This document shows, piece by piece, positions 1 to 7,667 of a DNA stretch of 64,000 bases. The position numbers and the translations under genes are program-made. Numbering within the stretch: the first letter of the stretch is position 1; each line of letters starts with the position of its first letter. Origin of the DNA: Polaribacter sp. Hel1_85 (GTDB lineage: Bacteria; Bacteroidota; Bacteroidia; Flavobacteriales; Flavobacteriaceae); NCBI RefSeq assembly GCF_000766795.1, contig NZ_JPDS01000002.1:315001-379000 (forward strand). The letters run 5' to 3'. The notes under the pieces were generated by a model. It saw nothing but the letters and a program-made list of their open reading frames with translations. It was not told where the DNA came from and ran no database searches.

Positions 1-67
1 AATGCCGTATTGACTTCAATGCTAATAATCATCAGTTTTGTACAATATAATTATAAAGACAAAAATT

Positions 68-541
68 ATGAAAAATTTAAAAATGTTATTATTATTTGTT
101 TGTACAACAATACTATTATCATGTAGTACTAATGATGTAGTTGATGAGTTATTAGGAGGAGAAGGATCTTTAACAGCAAAAGTTAGTGGTACAAATTTTG
201 AATCTTTAAAATCTACAGTTAGTGCAATAGACACAAATGGTGTATTAGCAATACAAGGCTCTAACGCTACAGGAGAATATATTAGAATAAATCTCATGAA
301 CTATAAAGGTGTTGCCACATATAAAACTGGTGATGCAATATCTAACGTAAACTCTATTGCTTACGGAACTTTAACTCCTTTAGCATCTTGGATGTCTACT
401 TTTGATATTGGAAATGGTACAATAGAAATTACAGAAGATACAGATTCTAACATTAAAGGAACTTTTTCTTTTTTGGGTTATAATGGTAATACCGATAGAA
501 AAGAGGTAACCGAAGGGAAATTTAATGCCCCAAAAAATTAA
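68..541 (+). CDS. small lipoprotein, DUF6252-like
   Basis: Secreted lipoprotein of unknown function, 157 residues from the ATG at 68. An in-frame ATG at 38 would add ten hydrophilic residues ahead of the signal peptide, so 68 is preferred. The N-terminus is a lipoprotein signal: two lysines, a hydrophobic stretch and the lipobox LLSCS. After it comes an acidic linker, then a single beta-rich domain that opens with SLTAKVSGTNFES. This layout resembles the small DUF6252-type lipoproteins common in Bacteroidota; that match is from memory and is not certain. It stands alone and is followed directly by a strong terminator. No enzymatic motif is visible. Confidence 0.75.
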   Translation: MKNLKMLLLFVCTTILLSCSTNDVVDELLGGEGSLTAKVSGTNFESLKSTVSAIDTNGVLAIQGSNATGEYIRINLMNYKGVATYKTGDAISNVNSIAYGTLTPLASWMSTFDIGNGTIEITEDTDSNIKGTFSFLGYNGNTDRKEVTEGKFNAPKN

Positions 542-560
542 TAAATTTCTATGAAAAGTA

Positions 561-590
561 AAAAAATACGGCATCTGCCGTATTTTTTTT
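561..590 (+). terminator. rho-independent terminator
   Basis: Stem AAATACGGCA / TGCCGTATTT with a two-base loop, followed by eight T residues. It closes the lipoprotein gene ending at 541. The A-tract on the left arm means it could also act on the minus strand. Confidence 0.85.
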
Positions 591-637
591 GGCTACAATT
601 TTACAGAAGTTTGTAAAGTAATCTTAAACTAAAATAT

Positions 638-1090
638 ATGAAAACTTCAAAAAAAATCTTAACTCTTTTATTATTATCAACTCTATTTACCGCATGCTCA
701 AAAAATGATGATAATAATGGTGGAAATTGTGACACAGTTTGTGAGTACAGTTTAACTTCTAGTGATACACCTGGAACTGCTGCTGCATCAATAGAAGGTA
801 CTCATAATTTAACAATGCACTTTCCAGACGCAGACTCTCCTTACCCAGAAGGCACAAAAGCAACTTTTACTTTAATGAATAATATTTTAACTATAGAAGT
901 TGATGGTGAAGAATGTATAACTATTAAAAACCCAAGGTTAACAACCGCTGGTTCTACAGAAGTTCAATTTAGAGATACTTGTAGAGATAAAATTTCTTAT
1001 GATGTTTCTGAAAACAATGGTGCATTAAATGAAATAAATATTTCATCTACAGAAACAGGCAAATGGTTAGGTCAGTTTAACAATCGTTAA
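638..1090 (+). CDS. small lipoprotein, unknown function
   Basis: 150-residue predicted lipoprotein. Lysine-rich start, hydrophobic core and lipobox FTACS are followed by an Asn/Asp-rich linker (KNDDNNGG) typical of Bacteroidota surface or periplasmic lipoproteins. The mature part has four cysteines (two in the CDTVCEY motif close to the N-terminus, then EECIT and RDTCRD), which could form two disulfides. No known domain was recognised. It has its own terminator downstream and an intergenic gap of about 100 bp upstream, so it is probably a single-gene unit. Confidence 0.75.
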   Translation: MKTSKKILTLLLLSTLFTACSKNDDNNGGNCDTVCEYSLTSSDTPGTAAASIEGTHNLTMHFPDADSPYPEGTKATFTLMNNILTIEVDGEECITIKNPRLTTAGSTEVQFRDTCRDKISYDVSENNGALNEINISSTETGKWLGQFNNR

Positions 1091-1116
1091 AATATAAAGA
1101 CTGTTTTTAGGGTTAC

Positions 1117-1162
1117 AGATGGTTGTTCGTTTTAAAATAATGGCAACCATCTCCTTTTTTTT
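1117..1162 (+). terminator. probable rho-independent terminator
   Basis: Nine-base stem AGATGGTTG / CAACCATCT with an 18-base loop, then CC and eight T residues. It lies 26 bp after the lipoprotein stop at 1090. The long loop makes it weaker than its neighbours. Confidence 0.6.
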
Positions 1163-1179
1163 AAAAAAACAAATTATTT

Positions 1180-1452
1180 ATGATACTCATTTTAGAATAT
1201 TTTTTATTCATCTTTATAATTTCTGCAATCTTTTTATTTTTTCACTACAGACATAAAAAAAGTAAGGCACAAGAAATAAATAAATTAAATTATTTATTTT
1301 TAGAGTTAAAAAAAGAAAAATTAGTTTCTGAAAAATTAAAAATAAAAGCGTTAAATTTTAACTTTATTGAAAAAAAAATGCAACTAAAGATAAATTATAT
1401 AAAGGTTGAAACTCTTAATATTCAGTTTTCTTTATCAGAAATATTTAACTAA
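1180..1452 (+). CDS. small membrane-anchored coiled-coil protein
   Basis: 90-residue ORF of unknown function. Residues 1-22 form one strongly hydrophobic transmembrane helix, followed by HYRHKKSK and then a Lys/Glu/Leu-rich segment that looks helical or coiled-coil. It sits 26 bp upstream of the histidine kinase gene, on the same strand and between a terminator and the kinase, so it could be the first gene of the two-component operon. Composition is very A/T-rich and no family was recognised, so a spurious ORF cannot be excluded. Confidence 0.45.
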   Translation: MILILEYFLFIFIISAIFLFFHYRHKKSKAQEINKLNYLFLELKKEKLVSEKLKIKALNFNFIEKKMQLKINYIKVETLNIQFSLSEIFN

Positions 1453-1478
1453 AAACCTCTATAATTAAAAACTATTTT

Positions 1479-3440
1479 ATGAAGATTAAAATCTTAATAA
1501 TTATATCGATCCTCTTTTGTAGCTCTAAATGTATTTCTCAAAATAAAAAAATTGATAGCCTCAAATTTTTAAGTAAATCTCAAAATGGAAAACAAAAATT
1601 TAAGACTTTACTTCAAATATCTGAAATTTACAGTCGTATTAATTTAGATAGTTCTAATCTATATACAAAAAAAGCATTTGAAATTTCTAAAGAAATTAAT
1701 AATGATTCACTGAAAATGAAAGCTTTAATGTCTTTAGGGTTCAGAAGTTTTGAGTCGGGTGATTACTCAAGAGCAATTAAAAACTTTGAAAAAGCGCTAC
1801 CAATTAGTTTTACATTAAAAGACTCTACTTCTATAGCAGATATTTATAATGGTTTTGCAATAACATATTCAAAGCATGGTGATTTGAAAAAATCAATTGA
1901 ATATAATTTTAAGACATTATCCATTTATGAAAAGATAAAAGACAGCTTAGGTGTTGCAAATTCCTATTTAAATATAGGTTGGGACTATAGAAAGTTAAAA
2001 GAATATAAAAAATCATTAAAATATAATTTTAAATCTCTAGAAATATATAAGAAAATTAAAAACTCTCTTCGTGTAGCTATGGCTAATAATAATATTGCTG
2101 GAACTCAAAATGAATTAGGGCAATATAAAAAAGCAATTAAATATTCAAATAAATCTAAAGAATACTTTTTAAAATTAAATTTTGAACGCTATACAGCATA
2201 TCCAATAAGTGTTATGGCAATTGCGTATGATAGTTTACATAACTATAAACTAGCAAAAAAAAATTACTTAAAAGCCATTAAATTACACACTAAAAATAGA
2301 GAACCTTATGAATTAGCATTCTTAAATTACTCGCTAGCCAATTTATACTATAAACAAGAAAAATACACAGAAGCACTCTTTACTGCAAAAAAAGCTTTTT
2401 CATTTGCAAAAGAAGTAAATGCCAAAGAATATATTGTTGATATTTCAAAAATTTTAGCCAAACTCTACGAAAAGAAAAATGAAAACAAACTTTCTAACAA
2501 ATATTTAAAGCTTTTTATAAAATATAATGATAGTATTTTAAATGATGAAAAAATAAAATCTATTGCTGAAATTGAAACCAAATACGAAACAGCAAAAAAA
2601 GAAAAGGAAATTGCACAACAAAAAGAACTATTACTAGAACAAGAATTAGCTATAAAAAATAGAAATTTATATGCATTCATTCTTAGCTCTGTATTGTTAA
2701 TTTTGGGAATTATATTTTGGGGTATCTACAAAAAAAATCAATTTAAAAGAAAACAACTACAAAAAGAAATTGATTTAAAAGATGCTTTAGCAACCATAAA
2801 AACCCAAAATAGATTGCAAGAACAACGATTAAGAATCTCTAGAGATTTACATGATAATATTGGCTCACAGCTTACATTTATTATTTCTTCTGTAGATAAT
2901 CTAAAGTATATTACCAAAGGAGTAAATGATAAATTAATAGAGAAATTATCTGGCATTAGTTCTTTTACATCTCAAACAATTCATGAATTAAGAGATACTA
3001 TTTGGGCGATGAATAAATCTGAAGTGAGTGTTGAAGATTTACATACTAGAATATTATCATTTGTAGAAAAAGCAAAAAATACTTATCAAAATATTGAATT
3101 TGAAGTAAATTATAATATTGACAAAAACATGTCTTTTTCTTCTCTTGTAGGAATGAATATCTTTAGAGTTATTCAAGAAGCAATTAATAATTCATTAAAA
3201 TATGCTGAAGCAACAAAAATTGAAGTACAATTACAAAAAAATAATAACTTTTTTGAAGCTATTATAAAAGATAATGGTAATGGTTTTGATTTAAAATCTA
3301 TAGAACTCGGCAATGGATTAAGTAATATGGAAAAAAGAATGAGTGAAATTAATGGAAAAGTAAAAATAGAGTCCGAAGAAAAAAAAGGCACTAAAATCTC
3401 TCTTAGTATTTCATTAAAAAATACGTCAAAAGACTTATAA
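1479..3440 (+). CDS. TPR-containing sensor histidine kinase (NarL/LytS-like HisKA_3 type)
   Basis: 653-residue membrane sensor kinase. An N-terminal signal peptide (ending near KCISQ) leads into about seven tetratricopeptide repeats (residues about 40-360), which form the periplasmic sensor. A coiled coil precedes one transmembrane helix near 393-417, and a HisKA_3 dimerisation domain has the H-box RDLHDNIGSQL with His458 as the likely phospho-acceptor. The C-terminal ATPase domain shows the N-box (QEAINNSLKYAEA), G1 (DNGNGFD) and G2 (GNGLSNM). This is a standard Bacteroidota architecture. The LuxR-type regulator 46 bp downstream is its presumed partner. The signal sensed is unknown; TPRs suggest a protein or peptide ligand. 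Confidence 0.92.
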   Translation: MKIKILIIISILFCSSKCISQNKKIDSLKFLSKSQNGKQKFKTLLQISEIYSRINLDSSNLYTKKAFEISKEINNDSLKMKALMSLGFRSFESGDYSRAIKNFEKALPISFTLKDSTSIADIYNGFAITYSKHGDLKKSIEYNFKTLSIYEKIKDSLGVANSYLNIGWDYRKLKEYKKSLKYNFKSLEIYKKIKNSLRVAMANNNIAGTQNELGQYKKAIKYSNKSKEYFLKLNFERYTAYPISVMAIAYDSLHNYKLAKKNYLKAIKLHTKNREPYELAFLNYSLANLYYKQEKYTEALFTAKKAFSFAKEVNAKEYIVDISKILAKLYEKKNENKLSNKYLKLFIKYNDSILNDEKIKSIAEIETKYETAKKEKEIAQQKELLLEQELAIKNRNLYAFILSSVLLILGIIFWGIYKKNQFKRKQLQKEIDLKDALATIKTQNRLQEQRLRISRDLHDNIGSQLTFIISSVDNLKYITKGVNDKLIEKLSGISSFTSQTIHELRDTIWAMNKSEVSVEDLHTRILSFVEKAKNTYQNIEFEVNYNIDKNMSFSSLVGMNIFRVIQEAINNSLKYAEATKIEVQLQKNNNFFEAIIKDNGNGFDLKSIELGNGLSNMEKRMSEINGKVKIESEEKKGTKISLSISLKNTSKDL

Positions 3441-3486
3441 CATTAATCTAATACAATTGTTAATTTAGAAAAAAACAACCAAGTTT

Positions 3487-4140
3487 ATGAACTTAAAAAT
3501 TTGTATTGCAGAAGACAACTACTTTCTTGTAAAAACAATTAGAGAAAAGCTTTCTTTTTTCGATGATATTTCTATAAAATTTCACGCTAATAATGGTGCA
3601 GAGCTTATTGGTAAATTAGAAGAAAACCACAATATAGATGTAATTTTAATGGATATCCAAATGCCTGAAATGAATGGTATAAAAGCTACAGAGATTGTTA
3701 AAAACAAATATCCACAAATAAAAATAATTATGCTCACAGTAGTAGATGATGACGATTGTGTTTTTAAATCGATAAAAGCAGGTGCAAATGGATATTTATT
3801 AAAAGAAATTGATGCAGAAAATTTACACAAAAGTATTATTGAAGTAACAGAAGGCGGTGCACCAATGACACCAAGTATAGCTTTAAAAACATTAAATCTA
3901 CTAAGAAACCCAAATTTACAAGGTTCTAAATCTAAAGAAACTGAAGAAGTAAAATTATCTAAAAGAGAAACTGAAATCTTAATACAATTAAGTAAAGGTT
4001 TAAATTATAATGCAATTTCTAAAAACCTAATTATTTCTCCATCTACAGTAAGAAAACATATAGAAAATATATACAAAAAACTACAAGTACACAGTAAAAT
4101 AGAAGCTGTTATGAAAGCGCAAAAAAGAAACTTAATATAA
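3487..4140 (+). CDS. response regulator, NarL/LuxR family
   Basis: 217-residue cytoplasmic transcription regulator. The receiver domain (1-120) has the acidic pair E9-D10, phospho-acceptor Asp56 in ILMDIQMPEMNG, the Thr/Val switch region (MLTVVDDDD) and Lys in YLLKEID. A linker leads to a C-terminal LuxR-type helix-turn-helix with LSKRETEILIQLSKGLNYNAIS and the recognition-helix pattern SPSTVRKHIENIYKKL. It follows the TPR kinase by 46 bp and is almost certainly phosphorylated by it. Targets are unknown; the adjacent membrane protein gene is the closest candidate. Confidence 0.93.
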   Translation: MNLKICIAEDNYFLVKTIREKLSFFDDISIKFHANNGAELIGKLEENHNIDVILMDIQMPEMNGIKATEIVKNKYPQIKIIMLTVVDDDDCVFKSIKAGANGYLLKEIDAENLHKSIIEVTEGGAPMTPSIALKTLNLLRNPNLQGSKSKETEEVKLSKRETEILIQLSKGLNYNAISKNLIISPSTVRKHIENIYKKLQVHSKIEAVMKAQKRNLI

Positions 4141-4188
4141 TAACAATAATTTATGTATTTTTATGAAGCTTAATTTACCATCATAAAA

Positions 4189-4575
4189 ATGATAAATAAA
4201 ATATTAATTGGAATAATTTCGGGAGTTTTTATTGGTTTGTTTATAACCTCTATTTTTGTTTCAAAGGAAACTACATTTATAGAATTATTATATACAAAAA
4301 TAACAGCAACATCAATTATTACAGGTGCTTTATGTGGATTTTATGCCTATAATTCAAAATCTAAATTAAAGGTTTTTCTTGTTTCTATTTTTATAGGTAT
4401 AGTTGTTTTTTATGCAAAATATCTTATAACAGGTCATCATTACGACCCAATAACAATGGGCGCTTTTGTTGGTGCAATGCTTGGAGGTACTTTTGCCGTT
4501 ATTAGAAAAATAACCCATTCTATAAAAGTATACAATAGACTACAAAGACATAGAAAAAAAGGTTTTAGAAAATAA
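4189..4575 (+). CDS. four-helix membrane protein, unknown function
   Basis: 128-residue inner-membrane protein with four predicted hydrophobic helices, near residues 5-22, 35-53, 62-82 and 92-108, and a basic C-terminal tail (RLQRHRKKGFRK). The helices are rich in Gly and small residues. It follows the response regulator by 48 bp on the same strand and ends at a terminator, so it may be co-transcribed with the two-component genes. No family was recognised. Confidence 0.65.
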   Translation: MINKILIGIISGVFIGLFITSIFVSKETTFIELLYTKITATSIITGALCGFYAYNSKSKLKVFLVSIFIGIVVFYAKYLITGHHYDPITMGAFVGAMLGGTFAVIRKITHSIKVYNRLQRHRKKGFRK

Positions 4576-4576
4576 A

Positions 4577-4613
4577 AAAATAGAATCATAACAGTATGTT
4601 ACAATTCTATTTT
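4577..4613. terminator. bidirectional terminator between convergent genes
   Basis: Ten-base arms AAAATAGAAT / ATTCTATTTT around an 17-base loop that can pair partly (AACA...TGTT). It begins right after the stop codon at 4575 and lies ahead of the convergent rhodanese gene, so it could serve both strands. Confidence 0.55.
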
Positions 4614-4664
4614 GTCATTTTAAGACTATTAAAAAACAACCGAATTTAATCGATTATTTACAAA

Positions 4665-4982
4665 TTATTTGGCAGTTACGTGTTGATCAACATTTTGCCA
4701 AGGTCCACCATTTATAACGTCTACTCCATGTTTTGCTAAAAACTGAGTTGCTTGACCGCTTCTTGCTCCACTTCTACAGACAGCTATAATAGGCTTTTTC
4801 CAAGATTTAATTTTATCAACCTCTAAAGGAATAACCGTTAAAACTACGTGTTTTGCTCCTTTTGTATGACCTTCATCCCATTCTTGCTTTGTTCTTACGT
4901 CTAAAACAATTGCTCCTTTTTCTAAATATTCTTTAATCTCTTCGCCCATATTTTTTCTTCTAAATAAGTTAAATAACCCCAT
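4665..4982 (-). CDS. rhodanese-like domain protein
   Basis: 105-residue single-domain rhodanese, probably a cytoplasmic sulfurtransferase. The CH2A-like motif VLDVRTKQEWDEGH, the active-site loop CRSGARS with catalytic Cys69, and the closing GGPW are all present. Residues 1-12 are a short basic-hydrophobic leader, not a clear signal peptide. Family members move sulfane sulfur to thiols or cyanide, but the physiological acceptor is not known for single-domain forms. The gene starts 9 bp downstream of the aromatic amino acid hydroxylase stop, so the two are probably co-transcribed. Confidence 0.9.
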   Translation of the reverse strand: MGLFNLFRRKNMGEEIKEYLEKGAIVLDVRTKQEWDEGHTKGAKHVVLTVIPLEVDKIKSWKKPIIAVCRSGARSGQATQFLAKHGVDVINGGPWQNVDQHVTAK

Positions 4983-4991
4983 ACTATTTTA

Positions 4992-6737
4992 TTAATTTTC
5001 GCACAAAACTAAGCCATTTTCTATTAGTTTTGTGTAGCTTTTGTTACATTTTAAATTTTCTAACCTCGTTAAGATTTCAGATTTAATAGTATAGTTATTC
5101 TGCAAAGCTAATTCATATAATTCTAATGACAATAACCAATCTAATTGAAATTGACTTTTTAACTGATTAAAAATTTCTGTTATTTTTTTATTTGTCGATG
5201 AGCCTTTCTCTCTCATTTCTCTAACCTCTGCATATAATGCATATAATTTTTCTTCTTCATTAGAATATGTAATTTTACGTGTTTTTATCTCAGAAACCTT
5301 TCCTAAACCTAAAAAAGAATCTACGTCTGCAGGACCTGAATAGGCTGAAATTACTTCTTTACCAATTGCCATATCATAAATACCCCATTCTGGTTTAAAT
5401 AAAACTTCATCATTATATGTTACTGTACAATCGTCTAAAGAAATAATTAAAATTTTTCCTCTTAAATCTCTAGTACCTGTGATTGCTTTACCTTTTACAA
5501 TGACACCACTTTCAAATTCTAAAGTCATAAATTCACCTTCATAAATTTTATAGGCTTTTAAATCTCTAGGGCTCATATCTTCAATTGGTAAATTAATTCC
5601 TTTTAACTTTCCTACTGGACTTCCAAAACCATTTGCATGACTTGTAATTCCATGTCCAATTAATTCTTTATCTCTATTTGATAAAGCGGTTGCTCCAACA
5701 GTTTGTAAGTAAGCTACTTTATTGTTTTTATAACGAATAACTTTCGAAAATATACCCGAAATTTGAATTCCAGTTGTTAATTCAACAGTACCTAAACTTT
5801 CTGAATCAATTAATTTTTGAATACTTTTTAAGCCTCCAGTTCTTAAAGCCATTGTATTTGCAAACTCATTTAAAACCAAACTTAAATAAGCAAAATCTGG
5901 GGTTACAAATAATTGTGGTTGAGGCTTAGTAATATCAAAAGTTTTGGTAGCTGCATCAATCGAATAATCTACTTTTTTTACTTCATCTTGCATACACCAT
6001 GCACTTTCTCCTATTGATGACAGCAAACCTGCACCATATATTTTAGGGTTTTCTAGAGTACCAATCAATCCATACTCTACAGTCCACCAATGTAAGTTTC
6101 TAATTTGCGCCATTTCAGATAATTCTCCCATATTATTTTGAAGAAATTCAACTTTTTCTTGAGCCTTTTCAATTTCTTTCTCACTAGAATTTGGATCTTC
6201 TTTTAAGATTGATAAAAGTCGAATTGCTTCATACATTTCATAATCTTTAGAAGATGAAATTGCTTTACTTCCAATTTCACCAAATCTTCTTAAATATTCA
6301 GCATATTCAGGATTTGCAATAATTGGTGCATGACCTGCAGCTTCATGAATAATATCTGGCGCTGGTGTATATTCTATATGATTAATCGTTCTCATATCTG
6401 AAGCAATTACCAAAACATTATATGCTTGAAACTCCATAAAAGCATTTGGAGGAATAAAACCATCTACAGAAACTGCTGCCCAACCTATTTCTTTTAAAAT
6501 TCTATTCATTCCATCCATATGAGGAATAACATCCACAGAAATACCTGTTTTTTCTAATCCATTTATATAAGACTTATGAGCTACTTTGCTTAAATAATTA
6601 ACATTCATCCTCATTACATAACGCCAAACAGCCTGATTTTGGGCAGTATATTCTTCATAAGGTTGTTTTACCACAAACTGGTATAAATGTTTGGGTAATT
6701 TTTTAGTGACTTCGTTCAATTCGAAATGTAGACTCAT
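4992..6737 (-). CDS. phhA: long-form aromatic amino acid hydroxylase (probable phenylalanine 4-monooxygenase)
   Basis: 581-residue pterin- and iron-dependent hydroxylase, probably converting phenylalanine to tyrosine with tetrahydrobiopterin and O2. The catalytic domain contains the iron-ligand motif HEAAGH (His131, His136) and the third ligand, a Glu, in WWTVEYGLIG. It is much longer than the roughly 260-300-residue proteobacterial PhhA. The extra part, from about residue 340, has no motif I recognise and includes a charged helical C-terminus. This long form is, to my knowledge, usual in Flavobacteria. Tryptophan or tyrosine hydroxylation cannot be ruled out by eye. It leads a probable operon with the rhodanese gene. 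Confidence 0.88.
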   Translation of the reverse strand: MSLHFELNEVTKKLPKHLYQFVVKQPYEEYTAQNQAVWRYVMRMNVNYLSKVAHKSYINGLEKTGISVDVIPHMDGMNRILKEIGWAAVSVDGFIPPNAFMEFQAYNVLVIASDMRTINHIEYTPAPDIIHEAAGHAPIIANPEYAEYLRRFGEIGSKAISSSKDYEMYEAIRLLSILKEDPNSSEKEIEKAQEKVEFLQNNMGELSEMAQIRNLHWWTVEYGLIGTLENPKIYGAGLLSSIGESAWCMQDEVKKVDYSIDAATKTFDITKPQPQLFVTPDFAYLSLVLNEFANTMALRTGGLKSIQKLIDSESLGTVELTTGIQISGIFSKVIRYKNNKVAYLQTVGATALSNRDKELIGHGITSHANGFGSPVGKLKGINLPIEDMSPRDLKAYKIYEGEFMTLEFESGVIVKGKAITGTRDLRGKILIISLDDCTVTYNDEVLFKPEWGIYDMAIGKEVISAYSGPADVDSFLGLGKVSEIKTRKITYSNEEEKLYALYAEVREMREKGSSTNKKITEIFNQLKSQFQLDWLLSLELYELALQNNYTIKSEILTRLENLKCNKSYTKLIENGLVLCEN

Positions 6738-6761
6738 TAAAAAAATATTGAATTATTCTTA

Positions 6762-6769
6762 CAAAATTA
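6762..6769 (-). promoter_or_regulatory. putative -7 box for the hydroxylase gene
   Basis: On the minus strand this reads TAATTTTG, a full match to the Bacteroidota -7 consensus TAnnTTTG, 24 bp upstream of the ATG at 6737. No TTG -33 box was found at the usual distance. Confidence 0.4.
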
Positions 6770-6834
6770 CATATTATAATATTGATTTCACATTTAAAAG
6801 CTGTTAAAACTTTATTTTCTATAGATATACCATA

Positions 6835-6860
6835 ATGTAAATAAACATTACATGTAACAT
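6835..6860. promoter_or_regulatory. ATGTAA/TTACAT inverted repeat, possible operator
   Basis: ATGTAA (6835-6840) and TTACAT (6848-6853) form an inverted repeat with a 7-bp spacer, and a further ATGTAACAT overlaps the right arm. It lies about 100 bp upstream of the hydroxylase start, upstream of its putative -7 box, in a 277-bp gap. The region is AT-rich, so chance similarity is possible. Confidence 0.3.
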
Positions 6861-6950
6861 TTTATATTTATAAAACTATATATAATTAAAGGTGAAAGTT
6901 ATTTTAATTGGTTTAAATTATATTGAGTAATTAATAGTTTCTTTATAAAT

Positions 6951-6984
6951 AAAAAACAGACTGTCTTGTAAGACAGTCTGTTTT
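6951..6984 (-). terminator. rho-independent terminator of the ankyrin gene
   Basis: Fifteen-base near-perfect stem (AAAACAGACTGTCTT / AGACAGTCTGTTTT) with a short loop. On the minus strand it is followed by a T-run. It lies 30 bp after the stop of the ankyrin gene. Confidence 0.85.
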
Positions 6985-7014
6985 GCTCTAGACTAATTAA
7001 TTCAAATAATAACC

Positions 7015-7401
7015 CTAAAGTGCTTCTTTAATAACTTTTATAGCATCTGTTGCTTTAGATCTTTTTGCAATTGCCAAAGCTGTCATATTTCCTCTATCAG
7101 ACTTAACTTTTAATTTTGCACCACTTTCAATTAAAAGTTTTGCAATTTTTGCCTTATTGTGCCTTGCAGCAAACATTAATGGCGTTAATCCATTAGATTT
7201 TTTGTTTACATTTTCACCTGATTCAATTAAAGCTTTAACGGCTTCAAATTTTCCCATTTGTATCAACTTACAAAAAGTGTTAACATTATAATACGTTTTT
7301 GTAGTAATAACTTTCTTTGCTTTAAACGCTTCAGGAGTTGTTGCATTTACAGATCCAAATGCAAAAAGACATAATAACATTGGTAAGATTAATTTTTTCA
7401 T
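7015..7401 (-). CDS. secreted ankyrin-repeat protein
   Basis: 128-residue exported protein. A signal peptide ends near SVNA. After it, three ankyrin-type repeats follow (from about residue 43): NTFCKLIQMGKFEAVKALIESG, then SNGLTPLMFAARHNKAKIAKLLIESGA, then a terminal RGNMTALAIAKRSKATDAIKVIKEA, with the usual TPLMxAA and A-L-L-I-E-x-G-A pattern. It is presumably a small periplasmic protein-binding module; partners are unknown. It is a single-gene unit with its own terminator. Confidence 0.85.
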   Translation of the reverse strand: MKKLILPMLLCLFAFGSVNATTPEAFKAKKVITTKTYYNVNTFCKLIQMGKFEAVKALIESGENVNKKSNGLTPLMFAARHNKAKIAKLLIESGAKLKVKSDRGNMTALAIAKRSKATDAIKVIKEAL

Positions 7402-7667
7402 AATAATAAGGTTTTGGGTTTATAAATTATTCGTTTGTTATATTTAAAAGACCACTAAAAATCAATAATGTTTCAATGAAAACATTCAATTAACAGGTAT
7501 TTAACAAAATAAATGTGTTTTTATTAAGAAAATCACAATTAACGTTAAAATAAATTCTACACAATTTTTAGTTTTATAAAACACATATTATTTACGTTAT
7601 CGGTTTCGTAAAAAAAATAAAAACAAGCCAAAAATCTTTCTTATTTTTACTGTTCAATTTTAAGACA

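Noticed and set aside
22..297. 91-residue minus-strand ORF overlapping the first lipoprotein gene
   Set aside because: Antisense to a gene with a clear lipoprotein signal; composition is that of a shadow frame.
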